Source: a virus. Taken from it: 40,326 nucleotides of DNA. Shown piece by piece: positions 1 through 7,133 of the stretch (the stretch's first letter is position 1; each line of letters begins with the position of its first letter). The notes below the pieces were generated by a model, which was given only the letters and a program-made list of their open reading frames with translations, ran no database searches and was not told where the DNA came from. A program made the translations under genes and the position numbers. Location: IMG/VR virus record IMGVR_UViG_3300037076_000474, positions 1 through 40,326 of that record. One strand, written 5' to 3'.

Positions 1-270
1 ACGGCTGCGACGTCGGGCGACCAGTCCACGGCTGCGACGTCGGGCGACCAGTCCACGGCTGCGACGTCGGGCGACCAGTCCACGGCTGCGACGTCGGGCT
101 ACCAGTCCACGGCTGCGACGTCGGGCTACCAGTCCACGGCTGCGACGTCGGGCTACCGGTCCACGGCTGCGACGTCGGGCGACCAGTCCACGGCTGCGAC
201 GTCGGGCGACCGGTCCACGGCTGCGACGTCGGGCGACCAGTCCACGGCTGCGACGTCGGGCAAGGAGTCG
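1..270 (+). repeat. 27-bp tandem repeat array in a coding region
   Basis: Nine consecutive 27-bp units start at position 1 (unit ACGGCTGCGACGTCGGGC plus nine bases), followed by a tenth, degenerate unit at 244-270. The array is in frame and encodes the 9-residue unit TAATSGDQS. Across the nine clean copies only two bases vary: unit base 19 (G or T, giving Asp or Tyr) and unit base 23 (A or G, giving Gln or Arg). Order of the variable pair is DQ, DQ, DQ, YQ, YQ, YR, DQ, DR, DQ. The window begins inside the array, so the true copy number is unknown and an assembly break here is likely. Confidence 0.97.
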
Positions 271-462
271 ATCGCCGTCGCTGCTGGCTACGACTGCACC
301 GCGAAGGGTGCTGAGGGTTGCTGGCTCGTCCTCGTCGAGCGCGAGAACGGCTACTACGACGGGGGTCACATCCTGGGCGTGAAGTCGGTTCGGGTTGACG
401 GTAAGCGGATCAAGCCGGGTGTGGCGTACAAGCTTGTCGCCGGCAAGGTCGTGAAGGCATGA
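1..462 (+). CDS. Partial tandem-repeat surface-type protein (beta-roll-like), 3' end only
   Basis: The reading frame is open from the window edge to TGA at 460-462; the start lies outside the window. The visible 153 residues hold about ten 9-residue repeats (consensus TAATSGDQS, with Asp/Tyr and Gln/Arg variation), then a non-repeated C-terminal part of roughly 65 residues containing CWLVLVERENG and VRVDGKRIKPG. Short Ala/Ser/Gly repeats of this kind recall the left-handed beta-roll of trimeric adhesin heads, and similar repeats ending in a Trp-Leu-Val-Leu segment occur in phage-encoded proteins of unknown role. A surface or fibre-like role is inference. It lies directly upstream of, and overlaps by ATGA, a run of small early genes, not the tail genes, which is odd for a structural fibre. 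The near-identical repeats suggest recent expansion or homogenisation. Confidence 0.7.
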   Translation, partial: TAATSGDQSTAATSGDQSTAATSGDQSTAATSGYQSTAATSGYQSTAATSGYRSTAATSGDQSTAATSGDRSTAATSGDQSTAATSGKESIAVAAGYDCTAKGAEGCWLVLVERENGYYDGGHILGVKSVRVDGKRIKPGVAYKLVAGKVVKA

Positions 463-632
463 ACACGGGCGTGTTCCTTGCGCTCCTGGCCTGGTCCGGG
501 ATCGGGCTGGCGATCTTCGCAACCGTGCTGGGCATCGTGTTCTTGCTGGCGCGGCTTGGTGAGCGTCGGGATCGTCGGGCTGGTGCCCGTCGTCTGGCTG
601 CGTACCGCGCGCGTAACGGTCGTGCGTCATGA
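459..632 (+). CDS. Small single-pass membrane protein
   Basis: 57 residues starting at an ATG that overlaps the upstream stop (ATGA), so probably translationally coupled. A hydrophobic segment fills residues about 5-31 (VFLALLAWSGIGLAIF onward to FLLARL), followed by a very Arg-rich tail (GERRDRRAGARRLAAYRARN). By the positive-inside rule the tail would be cytoplasmic. No family is recognised. It is the first of several tiny membrane proteins in this arm and ends in an ATGA overlap with the next gene. Confidence 0.7.
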   Translation: MNTGVFLALLAWSGIGLAIFATVLGIVFLLARLGERRDRRAGARRLAAYRARNGRAS

Positions 633-1015
633 GCACCCAGCCGATCGACCTGGCCGAGCTGGCTGCCATGGCGAAGCCGCTGCGTGCTGAGCTCAGCACA
701 GCCCGCCACGAGGTCGTCCGGCTGATCCACGAGGCGAGCGACGCGCCGACCCGCGAGGAGCGTCTAGATGCCCGTCAGCGGCTCGTCCTGGCACGTGCGC
801 ACCGGGCGACGTGGAAGCGGCTGCTGGTGGCCATTCAGGCCGTCCTCGACGGTGCGGGTGAGCCTGAGACCTGCCGCACGGTGGACGTCGATGGCACGCC
901 CGTCCTGATCCACGGCTCCGGCGAGATGACGGAGCAAGACGTCGAGTACTTCACCCAGATCGTGCGTGCGGCGATCGCCAAGGCGAAGGCTGACGAGATC
1001 GGCGGTGTGAAGTGA
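629..1015 (+). CDS. Hypothetical helical protein
   Basis: 128 residues, ATG overlapping the previous stop. The N-terminal ~75 residues are rich in Ala, Arg, Glu and Leu with helical periodicity (LAELAAMAKPLRAELSTARH), and a second helical stretch follows TEQDVEYFTQIVRAAIAKAK near the end. No catalytic motif, signal peptide or membrane span. Cytoplasmic protein of unknown function, coupled by GTGA to the following zinc-motif gene. Confidence 0.75.
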   Translation: MSTQPIDLAELAAMAKPLRAELSTARHEVVRLIHEASDAPTREERLDARQRLVLARAHRATWKRLLVAIQAVLDGAGEPETCRTVDVDGTPVLIHGSGEMTEQDVEYFTQIVRAAIAKAKADEIGGVK

Positions 1016-1413
1016 CCGCCGTACGCACGATCACAACCGAGACGACCATCGTCCCGGTTACGTGCGGCGAATGCGGCACGGTCTTCGGACTGGGCGCCAA
1101 GTACCAGGAGGCACGCCTCGCAGACCACCGGACGTTCTACTGCCCGAACGGCCACGGTCGTGCCTACAACGGCAAGTCCGAAGCCGAGAAGTTGCGCGAG
1201 CAGCTCGGATGGGCGAACTCGCGAGCCCAGTCGTGGCGTGACCAGGCCGAGACTGCCGAAGCTCGTCGTCGCGGTGAGAAGGCCGCGAAGACGCGGCTCA
1301 AGAACCGGATCGCCAACGGGGTGTGTCCCGAGTGCAAACGCTCATTCCCGGACCTGCGTCAGCACATGGCCGGGCAACACCCACACTTCACGACCCCAGA
1401 GGTCGAGTCATGA
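1012..1413 (+). CDS. Zinc-finger-like protein with C-terminal C2H2 motif
   Basis: 133 residues from a GTG whose GTGA overlaps the upstream stop. Two putative metal sites are visible. The first is N-terminal, with CGECGTVF and, about 30 residues later, CPNGHG. The second is C-terminal, with CPECKRSF followed by LRQHMAGQHPH, spaced like a classical C2H2 finger. Between them is a charged helix (EAEKLREQLGWANSRAQSWR) that could form a coiled coil. Nucleic-acid or protein binding is inferred from the fingers; the target is unknown. Small proteins with this layout (treble-clef-like N terminus, coiled coil, C2H2 end) are common in actinobacterial phages. Confidence 0.75.
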   Translation: MTAVRTITTETTIVPVTCGECGTVFGLGAKYQEARLADHRTFYCPNGHGRAYNGKSEAEKLREQLGWANSRAQSWRDQAETAEARRRGEKAAKTRLKNRIANGVCPECKRSFPDLRQHMAGQHPHFTTPEVES

Positions 1414-1724
1414 GCAGCCCCGACTACCTCGCCGACGCGGAGGTGTTCCTGAACGCCCCACTGGACCCCGATCGGAGCCACCTCGCAGCGACTCTCGCCT
1501 TGCTCGGCATCGGCCAGCAGTTGCGCCGCATCGCCGACCAGGGTGAGAAGCAAGCCCGTCCGACGCTCGACGACCTCGACGACAACATGGCCACCTACAC
1601 GCCTACCGCGAAGTCCTACGCCTCTACTGTCCTCGCGGGCACCGGTTCGGACCGGTGGGACATCGAGGACGTCTGGGATGTCATCGCCGCCGCGTACGAC
1701 AAGGGTCAGGCGGCTCTGTCATGA
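1410..1724 (+). CDS. Hypothetical protein
   Basis: 104 residues. The ATG at 1410 overlaps the preceding TGA (ATGA), which decides the start over an in-frame upstream start at 1323. The sequence begins MSSPDYLADAEVFLNAPLDP and is acidic overall, with an aromatic/acidic C-terminal stretch (DRWDIEDVWDVIAAAYDKG). No known domain, membrane span or metal motif. It is followed by the next ATG four bases before its stop. Confidence 0.7.
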   Translation: MSSPDYLADAEVFLNAPLDPDRSHLAATLALLGIGQQLRRIADQGEKQARPTLDDLDDNMATYTPTAKSYASTVLAGTGSDRWDIEDVWDVIAAAYDKGQAALS

Positions 1725-1915
1725 CCGCCCAAACTCGCCGTGCGCCGATTCTGCCCTCTGACCACCCGGTGACGCGTGACTCTGACGAGACGTCGTGGTC
1801 GCCCGTCACGCTCGCCCTGGCTGTGCTGGCTGGGCTCGCCGTCATCGTGGCTGTCGTGTTCACTGGCTCGGCCGGTGTCGCGTTCCTCGACGCGCTCGGG
1901 CGGTTGTTCCGATGA
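1721..1915 (+). CDS. Small single-pass membrane protein
   Basis: 64 residues starting at the ATG coupled to the upstream stop. The polar N terminus (about 26 residues) precedes one hydrophobic helix at about 28-50 (PVTLALAVLAGLAVIVAVVF), leaving a short C-terminal tail. No family is recognised. Such one-helix proteins are plentiful in actinophage early regions; some act on the host membrane, but nothing here points to a specific role. Confidence 0.65.
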   Translation: MTAQTRRAPILPSDHPVTRDSDETSWSPVTLALAVLAGLAVIVAVVFTGSAGVAFLDALGRLFR

Positions 1916-2199
1916 GCGACCCGAGGTGGGAGCAGCCGTCCTGGGAAGACCGGGGTGAGGCCTTCATCCCGAGCATCGTCGGCGAGGACGGCCCCGAGGC
2001 GTACCTCCCGCTCGTCCACACCGACCATTCGCAGTCGGTCCGGATATGGCACGAGATGGCCGAGAGGGTTGGTGCCGTCGCACCGAAGCCGCTGCGCATC
2101 CTCGGGCTCAAGCCGCAGACGTTCGTCCTGGTCGTGTCCATCGCTGCCATGACGCTGCTCTGCGCGTGGCTCGGCTGGATCTTCGGAGGCCTGTCATGA
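1912..2199 (+). CDS. Small C-terminally membrane-anchored protein
   Basis: 95 residues; start chosen at the ATGA overlap at 1912. The first ~65 residues are soluble and include WEQPSWEDRGEAFIPSIVGE, where the GEAFIPSIVGEDGPEAYLPL part resembles a motif often seen near the C terminus of tape-measure proteins. The last ~25 residues form one transmembrane helix (FVLVVSIAAMTLLCAWLGWI). Function unknown. Confidence 0.65.
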   Translation: MSDPRWEQPSWEDRGEAFIPSIVGEDGPEAYLPLVHTDHSQSVRIWHEMAERVGAVAPKPLRILGLKPQTFVLVVSIAAMTLLCAWLGWIFGGLS

Positions 2200-2495
2200 G
2201 CCACCTCGTGGACGCCAGCGACATCGAGCGCCTCGTTGGTGCGAAGCGGCACCCGACCGACCACCTTGCACGCGCCATCACGAACGTGGAGATGGTCTAC
2301 ATCCTCCACTCGCAAGCGTGTAAGGACTCGGGGATCGACCTTCGAGACTGCGCCTACTCGATCGCTCTCGATAGGGGCATCGAACACCCCCTGCCGTGGT
2401 CCGAGTGGCGTCGCGCACCCGATCGCCCCGTCCGCGTGGAGATCTACGCCGGATGGCTCGTACCGGCCCGATCAGAACAGGATCCCGACTCATGA
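2196..2495 (+). CDS. Hypothetical protein
   Basis: 99 residues, ATG coupled to the previous stop. Starts MSHLVDASDIERLVGAKRHP and has two Cys residues (QACKDSG and LRDCAYS) without a metal-motif spacing. A central LARAITNVEMVYILHSQAC segment looks helical. No recognised family. It lies between two membrane-protein genes in the overlapping train. Confidence 0.65.
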   Translation: MSHLVDASDIERLVGAKRHPTDHLARAITNVEMVYILHSQACKDSGIDLRDCAYSIALDRGIEHPLPWSEWRRAPDRPVRVEIYAGWLVPARSEQDPDS

Positions 2496-2584
2496 AGCGC
2501 CTCATCCTCTTGGCCGCCGTCGCGGTCCTCATCATCCTCGCCACCCTCGCGTGGCTCACACACACGATTGGAGAACTCGAATGA
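2492..2584 (+). CDS. Very small membrane peptide
   Basis: 30 residues, almost entirely one transmembrane helix (LILLAAVAVLIILATLAWL) with a Lys-Arg N terminus and an acidic end (IGELE). ATG overlaps the upstream stop and its own stop overlaps the next ATG, so it sits in a continuous translational chain; this is the main support for its being real. Function unknown. Confidence 0.55.
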   Translation: MKRLILLAAVAVLIILATLAWLTHTIGELE

Positions 2585-2850
2585 TGGCAGTACAGAACAC
2601 CGACAGCACCGGACCGAACCTGAACCCTGACCAACTCCTCGCAGCAGCCGTGCTCGACCTCATCAGCCCTCAGGGCCGTGGGCTCGGACCGACGCCTCGA
2701 CGGATCGCGGAGGCTGCCCGTGGCGCCGGACGTCCCACGCTCACAGTCTCGGCGCGACTGTTCCTCAAGCTCCTCGACGCTCTCGAGGTCGCACACCCCG
2801 GCACGTACGCCGAGTACCTGCGGCTCGCCAACACCGCCAAGGAGCTGTGA
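2581..2850 (+). CDS. Hypothetical protein, possible DNA-binding fold
   Basis: 89 residues starting MMAVQNTDSTGPNLNPDQLL at the ATGA overlap (a second Met follows directly). The middle has alternating helices (DQLLAAAVLDLISPQGRG, PRRIAEAARGAGR) suggestive of a small helix-turn-helix, but no confident family match. The gene ends just before the next start (gap of three bases). Confidence 0.65.
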   Translation: MMAVQNTDSTGPNLNPDQLLAAAVLDLISPQGRGLGPTPRRIAEAARGAGRPTLTVSARLFLKLLDALEVAHPGTYAEYLRLANTAKEL

Positions 2851-2853
2851 ACC

Positions 2854-3177
2854 ATGTCCCCGAAGTACGACATCGGCACCGGAGTCGCCTGGCCCGAGAC
2901 GCTCGAGCTCGGCGACCGTGACCCGGTCGCGTACCCAAAGAACGGCCTCAAGGGTTCGTCGTTCCCGATGCACGTCAACATCGCCGTGGCTGAGGGTGGG
3001 ACGGTTTGCTCCGTCGACCTCGACCGCGCGTCGGCGTCGGTCCTGTGCGAGTGGCTGACCCGGTGCCTGGCGTTCAGTGACTCGCTCATGGACGCCGTCC
3101 CGGACCCCGGCTACGTCGAGCCGACCCCGGACGAGAACGCCCGCAGTGCAGGCCTCTTCAGCGTGGATGCTGACTGA
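2854..3177 (+). CDS. Hypothetical protein
   Basis: 107 residues, ATG at 2854 with no strong ribosome site but three bases after the upstream stop. A beta-rich core (FPMHVNIAVAEGGTVCSVDL) is followed by a helix with two Cys (LCEWLTRCLAFSD) and an acidic tail. No family is recognised. Its stop overlaps the next start as TGATG. Confidence 0.65.
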   Translation: MSPKYDIGTGVAWPETLELGDRDPVAYPKNGLKGSSFPMHVNIAVAEGGTVCSVDLDRASASVLCEWLTRCLAFSDSLMDAVPDPGYVEPTPDENARSAGLFSVDAD

Positions 3178-3362
3178 TGGCCGGCATCCTCGACGTCCTG
3201 GCCGACTCGCACGCACTGGACGACCTCCGGGAAGCCATGCGGATCACAGACGCGGCGCCAGTGGAGCGGGTCACCCCGGACACCTGCCAGAACTGCGGCG
3301 GCCACGAGTGCGACCTGTGCCGGCCGAACCTGGTCGACCACTCCCGGGCCCGGCTGCGATGA
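3177..3362 (+). CDS. Small Cys-rich (zinc-binding-like) protein
   Basis: 61 residues with a compact C-terminal CQNCGGHECDLC cluster (two CxxC pairs seven residues apart), consistent with a zinc knuckle. The N-terminal half is helical (LADSHALDDLREAMR). The small size and knuckle suggest a nucleic-acid or protein-binding accessory; the partner is unknown. Overlaps both neighbours. Confidence 0.65.
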   Translation: MAGILDVLADSHALDDLREAMRITDAAPVERVTPDTCQNCGGHECDLCRPNLVDHSRARLR

Positions 3363-3514
3363 ACCGCCCGAACCCGCTGCCGATGCGGTGCCGCGTCTGC
3401 CGCACCCGTGTCACCGACCCGGCCGAACACGAGGACTGCCTCCAGCGGGGCGACCCGTGGACCGGCCGCCTGTACCGCGACGAACCGCCCGAACCGCCCG
3501 AACCCCGTTACTGA
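3359..3514 (+). CDS. Small Cys-rich protein with Pro-Glu tail
   Basis: 51 residues; start at the ATGA overlap. MRCRVCRTRV supplies one CxxC pair and HEDCLQ a further His/Cys, a possible single zinc site. The C terminus is DEPPEPPEPRY, encoded by a short direct repeat of the 9-mer GAACCGCCC at about 3482-3502. It is the last gene of the overlapping small-gene train. Confidence 0.6.
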   Translation: MNRPNPLPMRCRVCRTRVTDPAEHEDCLQRGDPWTGRLYRDEPPEPPEPRY

Positions 3515-3529
3515 AGAAAGAACCGTGGC

Positions 3530-4729
3530 ATGAAAATCATCCGTTTGACCGCCTCGAACATCAAGAGGTTGCGTGCCGTCGAGATCACCCCCGACGGCAC
3601 GGTGCAGGTCATCACCGGCAGAAATGCACAAGGAAAATCCAGCGTCCTCGATGCGATCTGGCTCGCCCTCGGCGGCAGGGCCGCATCCCGTGGGACCGTC
3701 CGCCCGATCCGTGACGGCGAGGACCACGCCTCCGTGACCCTCGACCTCGGCGACCTGGTCGTCACCCGCACCTGGTCGGGCGATACCAGCACGCTCACCG
3801 TGAAGACAGCCGACGGCGCGAAGTACTCCAGCCCGCAGACCGTCCTCGACGCGCTCGTCGGCCGGCTCAGCTTCGATCCGTTGGAGTTCACCAGGCTCAG
3901 CGGCCGTGAGCAGGTCACTGCGCTCCTGGATCTCGTAGACCTCGACGTCGACCTCGACGCGCTCGCTCGGCAGCGCCTGGCGGCCTACGACCTACGAACC
4001 GACCTCGGCCGGCAGAGCAAGGCCATCGGTGACGTCGGCAAACTCGTGAAGGTGCCCGACGCGGAGGTGTCCGCGTCCGACCTCATCACCAAGATCCGCC
4101 GCGCCCAGAACCTCATCGCCAGCCAGGCCGCCGAGAGGGGGCGGGTGACCAGCACGGAGGAGGCGATCGCTGGCCTCCGCGACGAACTCGCCGAGATGGA
4201 AAGCATCCTGCTCGAAGCGAAGAACATGGTCGCGACCCACGTCATCGTGCCCAACGTGGACGCGATGGAGGCCCAGCTCGACGTCCTCGAGGAGACGAAC
4301 AGGAACGTTCGCCACAACGCCGCGATCGCGAAGCAAGCCGCACGCAAGGCCGACTTGCTTCGCCAGTACGCGGCCCTCACCAAGAAGATCGACAGCCTCG
4401 ACAAGACCAAGGCTGACGCGCTCGCCGCGGCCGCGTTCCCCGTCGATGGGCTCGGGTTCGACGACGAAGGCGACGGCGTCACCTATCAGGGCGTCCCGTT
4501 CTCGCAGGCGTCCAGCGCTGAGCAGATCCGGGTCAGTCTCGCCATGGCGATGGCCCTCAACCCGAAGCTCCGCGTCATCCGCATCCTCGATGGGTCGCTG
4601 CTGGACGCCGAGAACCTCGCGCTGATCACCGAGATGGCGGCCGCACAGGACTTCCAGGTGTGGTTGGAAACGGTTAGCGACGCTTCCGGCGTCGGGGTTG
4701 TCATCGAGGACGGAAGCGTCCTCGCATGA
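3530..4729 (+). CDS. SbcC/Rad50-like AAA ATPase of a phage recombination module
   Basis: 399 residues beginning MKIIRLTASNIKRLRAVEIT, the typical first strand of RecF/SbcC-type ATPases. Walker A is GRNAQGKSS at about 30-38. A long, charged helical middle (roughly 160-310) resembles a short coiled-coil arm. Near the C terminus an ABC-signature-like ASSAEQIRVSLAMAMALNP precedes the Walker B-type strand VIRILDGSLLD, where Gly follows Asp instead of the usual Glu. The role inferred from family and context is to manage DNA ends with the downstream exonuclease and annealase, similar to SMC-like nuclease partners in recombination. It overlaps the exonuclease gene by ATGA. The ribosome site is weak (GAAGAAAG). 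Confidence 0.88.
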   Translation: MKIIRLTASNIKRLRAVEITPDGTVQVITGRNAQGKSSVLDAIWLALGGRAASRGTVRPIRDGEDHASVTLDLGDLVVTRTWSGDTSTLTVKTADGAKYSSPQTVLDALVGRLSFDPLEFTRLSGREQVTALLDLVDLDVDLDALARQRLAAYDLRTDLGRQSKAIGDVGKLVKVPDAEVSASDLITKIRRAQNLIASQAAERGRVTSTEEAIAGLRDELAEMESILLEAKNMVATHVIVPNVDAMEAQLDVLEETNRNVRHNAAIAKQAARKADLLRQYAALTKKIDSLDKTKADALAAAAFPVDGLGFDDEGDGVTYQGVPFSQASSAEQIRVSLAMAMALNPKLRVIRILDGSLLDAENLALITEMAAAQDFQVWLETVSDASGVGVVIEDGSVLA

Positions 4730-5748
4730 GCTACGACGGTGAGTACGACGAAGGCCGAGAGCTGCGCGAAGCACGCCAAGAGATCGCCGTTCTGATGGCC
4801 GGCCGCGAGGTCGAGACCGGGGACGAAGACGACGACATCATCGACGCCGAGATCCTGCCGCTCGAGATCACCGAACCCGGCCTGTACTCGCTGTCCGATG
4901 AGGACTACTTCCGCGACCCGGTGCCCGGCGGCAGCTTCTCCCAGTCCGGATCCAAGACGCTGCTCCTCGAGGGCGGGCCGGCCAAGTACCAGCACAGCCT
5001 CACGGTCGGCGAGGTCACCAAGGACGTGTGGGACTTCGGCAAAGCGATGCACTACCGCGTGCTCGGCCGAGGCACCCCGTACGCCGTGCTCGACTTCGAC
5101 GACCGCCGGACGAAGGCCTACCGGGACAAGGCCGCCGAGTGGCGTGCGCTCGGCGTCACTCCGATCCTGCGCAAGCAGTCCAACCAGATCGAAGCCATGT
5201 ACGAGGCGTGCATGCGCCACCCGCTGGCCCGTGAACACCTGACCCGTGAAGGCCTGGCCGAGATCGCCGGGTTCATCCAGGACGAAGAGACCGGGGTCTG
5301 GCTGCGCGGCAAGTTCGATCTGCTCGCCGAGATCGGCGGCATCGACTACAAGACCAGCGACGATGCCTCCCCGCGGACCGTGTTCAACGCTCAGGCAATC
5401 CGCATGGGCTACCACGTCCAGGACGCCCTGTATCGGCGCCTGTCGCGTGAACTCGTCGGGCGCGAAGCCGACCGGATGATCTTCATCGTCCAGGACAAGG
5501 ACGCCCCGTACCTGACCGCGGTGGTCGAGCTCGACGAGTACTACCGCGAGCTCGGTGAGCAGCGCCTCGCCAAGGCCATCCGACTGTTCGCCGAGTGCCA
5601 GAAGACCGGCCAGTGGCCCGGTTACGGCGATGACCTGATCACGCTCCACCCGCCCGCATGGGCCTTGCGTGACCTCCAAGAGGAGACCGACGAAGAGCAC
5701 GCCGCTCGTGTCGCCGCCAACCTCGCCGACTTCGAATCTCAGCTCTGA
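4726..5748 (+). CDS. RecE/Cas4-like PD-(D/E)XK exonuclease
   Basis: 340 residues, ATG coupled to the ATPase stop. The first ~45 residues are strongly acidic (GDEDDDIIDAE). The rest fits the RecE C-terminal/DUF3799 nuclease family, with a conserved GKAMHYRVLG (His109), an acidic residue in LAEIAGF (Glu179), the core KFDLL (Asp198) followed by IDYKTS (Asp207, Lys209), and QAIRMGYHVQDALY (Gln223). It would resect double-stranded ends 5' to 3' to give single strands for the RecT-like annealase encoded next. The cluster ATPase-exonuclease-annealase supports this assignment. Confidence 0.88.
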   Translation: MSYDGEYDEGRELREARQEIAVLMAGREVETGDEDDDIIDAEILPLEITEPGLYSLSDEDYFRDPVPGGSFSQSGSKTLLLEGGPAKYQHSLTVGEVTKDVWDFGKAMHYRVLGRGTPYAVLDFDDRRTKAYRDKAAEWRALGVTPILRKQSNQIEAMYEACMRHPLAREHLTREGLAEIAGFIQDEETGVWLRGKFDLLAEIGGIDYKTSDDASPRTVFNAQAIRMGYHVQDALYRRLSRELVGREADRMIFIVQDKDAPYLTAVVELDEYYRELGEQRLAKAIRLFAECQKTGQWPGYGDDLITLHPPAWALRDLQEETDEEHAARVAANLADFESQL

Positions 5749-5776
5749 CCCAACAACGACCAACCCGGAGGAAACC

Positions 5777-7018
5777 ATGACCGTCACCACCAAGCCCGAG
5801 AAGCCGAGCGCCGGCGAACTCGTCGCCCGCTACGGCGCCAGTTTCGCCACCGTGCTCCCGTCGCACATCAAGCCCGAGCAGTGGCTGAGGCTCGCCCAAG
5901 GCGCGCTCCGTAAGGGCAAGCGGATCGAGTACCGCGGGGTCCAGATGTACGAACTCGAAGCCGCCGCCCTCAACAATCCCGGCGTTTTCCTGTCCGACCT
6001 GATGAACGCGGCCCGCCTCGGCCTGGAGCCCGGCACGGAGGAGTTCTACCTGACGCCACGCACAGTGAAGGGCCAGCTCGAGATCCTCGGCATCGTCGGC
6101 TACCAGGGGCTCATCGAACTCATCTATCGCGCCGGCGCCGTCTCCTCGGTCATCGCCGAACTCGTCTACACCAGCGACGTGTTCACTTACCAGCCCGGCC
6201 GCGACGAGCGCCCGATCCACGTCATCGACTGGGACGCCGAGGACCGCGGCGAGTTACGCCTGGTCTACGCCTATGCGGTGATGCGTGACGGGGCGACTAG
6301 CAAGGTCGTCGTGCTGAACAAGGGCGACATCAAGCGGATCAAACTCTCGTCGCGTGGCTCGGCGGGCGAGCACTCGCCGTGGGTCACGAACCCGGGCGCG
6401 ATGTGGCTCAAATCGGGCGTGCGACAGCTCGCGAAGTGGGTGCCGACGTCGGCCGAGTACCGCCGCGAGCAGCTGCGCGCCGTCGCCACCGTCCAGGCCG
6501 AGACGACACGCACGGCGATGGTCGTCGGCGAGCGCCCGCCCGAACTGGAGGCGATCGCCGAGCAGCGCCAGATAGAGGACGGCGAGTACGTCGACCCGGT
6601 CACCGGCGAGGTGTCCTACTCCGATCCTGACGCGATCGAGGGCGAGGTCGAGGAGCCTGCCGAAGCGGTCGACCCCGCCCCCCGCCAGCCGCGTGACCTG
6701 TCGGCCGAGCTGCGCAAGATCAGTGAGGACGCCGCACCGGCTCCGCGCGTCACCCCGAAGCGTCGCCCAGACAAGGCCTCGTACGAAGACCGCGCTCGCG
6801 TGAAGGGGCTGTTCGCGCGACTCAACGTCGCCAACCGTGAGCAGCAGCACGAGTACATGTCGAAGCTCGTCGGGCATCCGGTCAACGCGACCGACGACCT
6901 GTCGGCCCAGGATGCGGCGATCGTGATCGAGAACCTCGAGGGCATGGCTGATCCGGTGGACGCCGCGGCCCATCTCGACCCTGACGCGATCGATGTCTCT
7001 GAGGAAGAGGCCGACTAA
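5777..7018 (+). CDS. RecT-family single-strand annealing protein
   Basis: 413 residues. The start at 5777 follows a clear GGAGGAAACC ribosome site; the in-frame ATG at 5669 lies inside the exonuclease gene and lacks this. The fold-conserved region spans about 15-240 and contains LMNAARLGLEPGTEEFYLTP and LEILGIVGYQGLIELIYRAG, the classical RecT signature around the Gly-Tyr-Gln-Gly-Leu segment. The C-terminal ~170 residues are acidic and less conserved, with a helical end (YEDRARVKGLFARLNV) of the type that can bind host SSB, though that is inference. Function: anneals exposed single strands to drive recombination and perhaps genome circularisation. Confidence 0.92.
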   Translation: MTVTTKPEKPSAGELVARYGASFATVLPSHIKPEQWLRLAQGALRKGKRIEYRGVQMYELEAAALNNPGVFLSDLMNAARLGLEPGTEEFYLTPRTVKGQLEILGIVGYQGLIELIYRAGAVSSVIAELVYTSDVFTYQPGRDERPIHVIDWDAEDRGELRLVYAYAVMRDGATSKVVVLNKGDIKRIKLSSRGSAGEHSPWVTNPGAMWLKSGVRQLAKWVPTSAEYRREQLRAVATVQAETTRTAMVVGERPPELEAIAEQRQIEDGEYVDPVTGEVSYSDPDAIEGEVEEPAEAVDPAPRQPRDLSAELRKISEDAAPAPRVTPKRRPDKASYEDRARVKGLFARLNVANREQQHEYMSKLVGHPVNATDDLSAQDAAIVIENLEGMADPVDAAAHLDPDAIDVSEEEAD

Positions 7019-7022
7019 GACC

Positions 7023-7080
7023 GGCCGGGCCCGATGCGGGGAAGCACTGTTCTCGCCAGCGGTGGCATCCGGGCCCGGCC
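7023..7080 (+). other. Long intercistronic hairpin after recT
   Basis: Left arm GGCCGGGCCCGATGC (7023-7037) pairs with right arm GCATCCGGGCCCGGCC (7065-7080), with one bulged base and a 27-nt loop. It lies five bases after the recT stop with no following T-run, so it does not look like an ordinary intrinsic terminator. It may protect the 3' end of the upstream message, attenuate transcription, or be a protein-binding site. The rest of the 115-bp gap holds an AAAGGAG ribosome site for the next gene. Confidence 0.75.
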
Positions 7081-7133
7081 CCACCTTCTGCCCTTAATCC
7101 GGGGCTGATTTCACGCACAAAGGAGCAGCAGAG

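Noticed and set aside
1-270. The 27-bp array as a CRISPR
   Set aside because: Units are contiguous with no variable spacers and encode an open protein repeat.
3482-3502. Direct repeat of GAACCGCCC as a regulatory element
   Set aside because: It is coding low-complexity sequence (Pro-Glu tail), and too short and simple to claim a function.
5669-5776. An upstream start for RecT adding 36 residues
   Set aside because: The extension is the out-of-frame reading of the exonuclease gene end, and the GGAGGAAACC site decides for 5777.
4486-5793. A 435-residue minus-strand frame across the exonuclease gene
   Set aside because: Shadow of the RecE-like gene; the sequence is Val/Gly/Leu/Asp-rich antisense translation with no domain.
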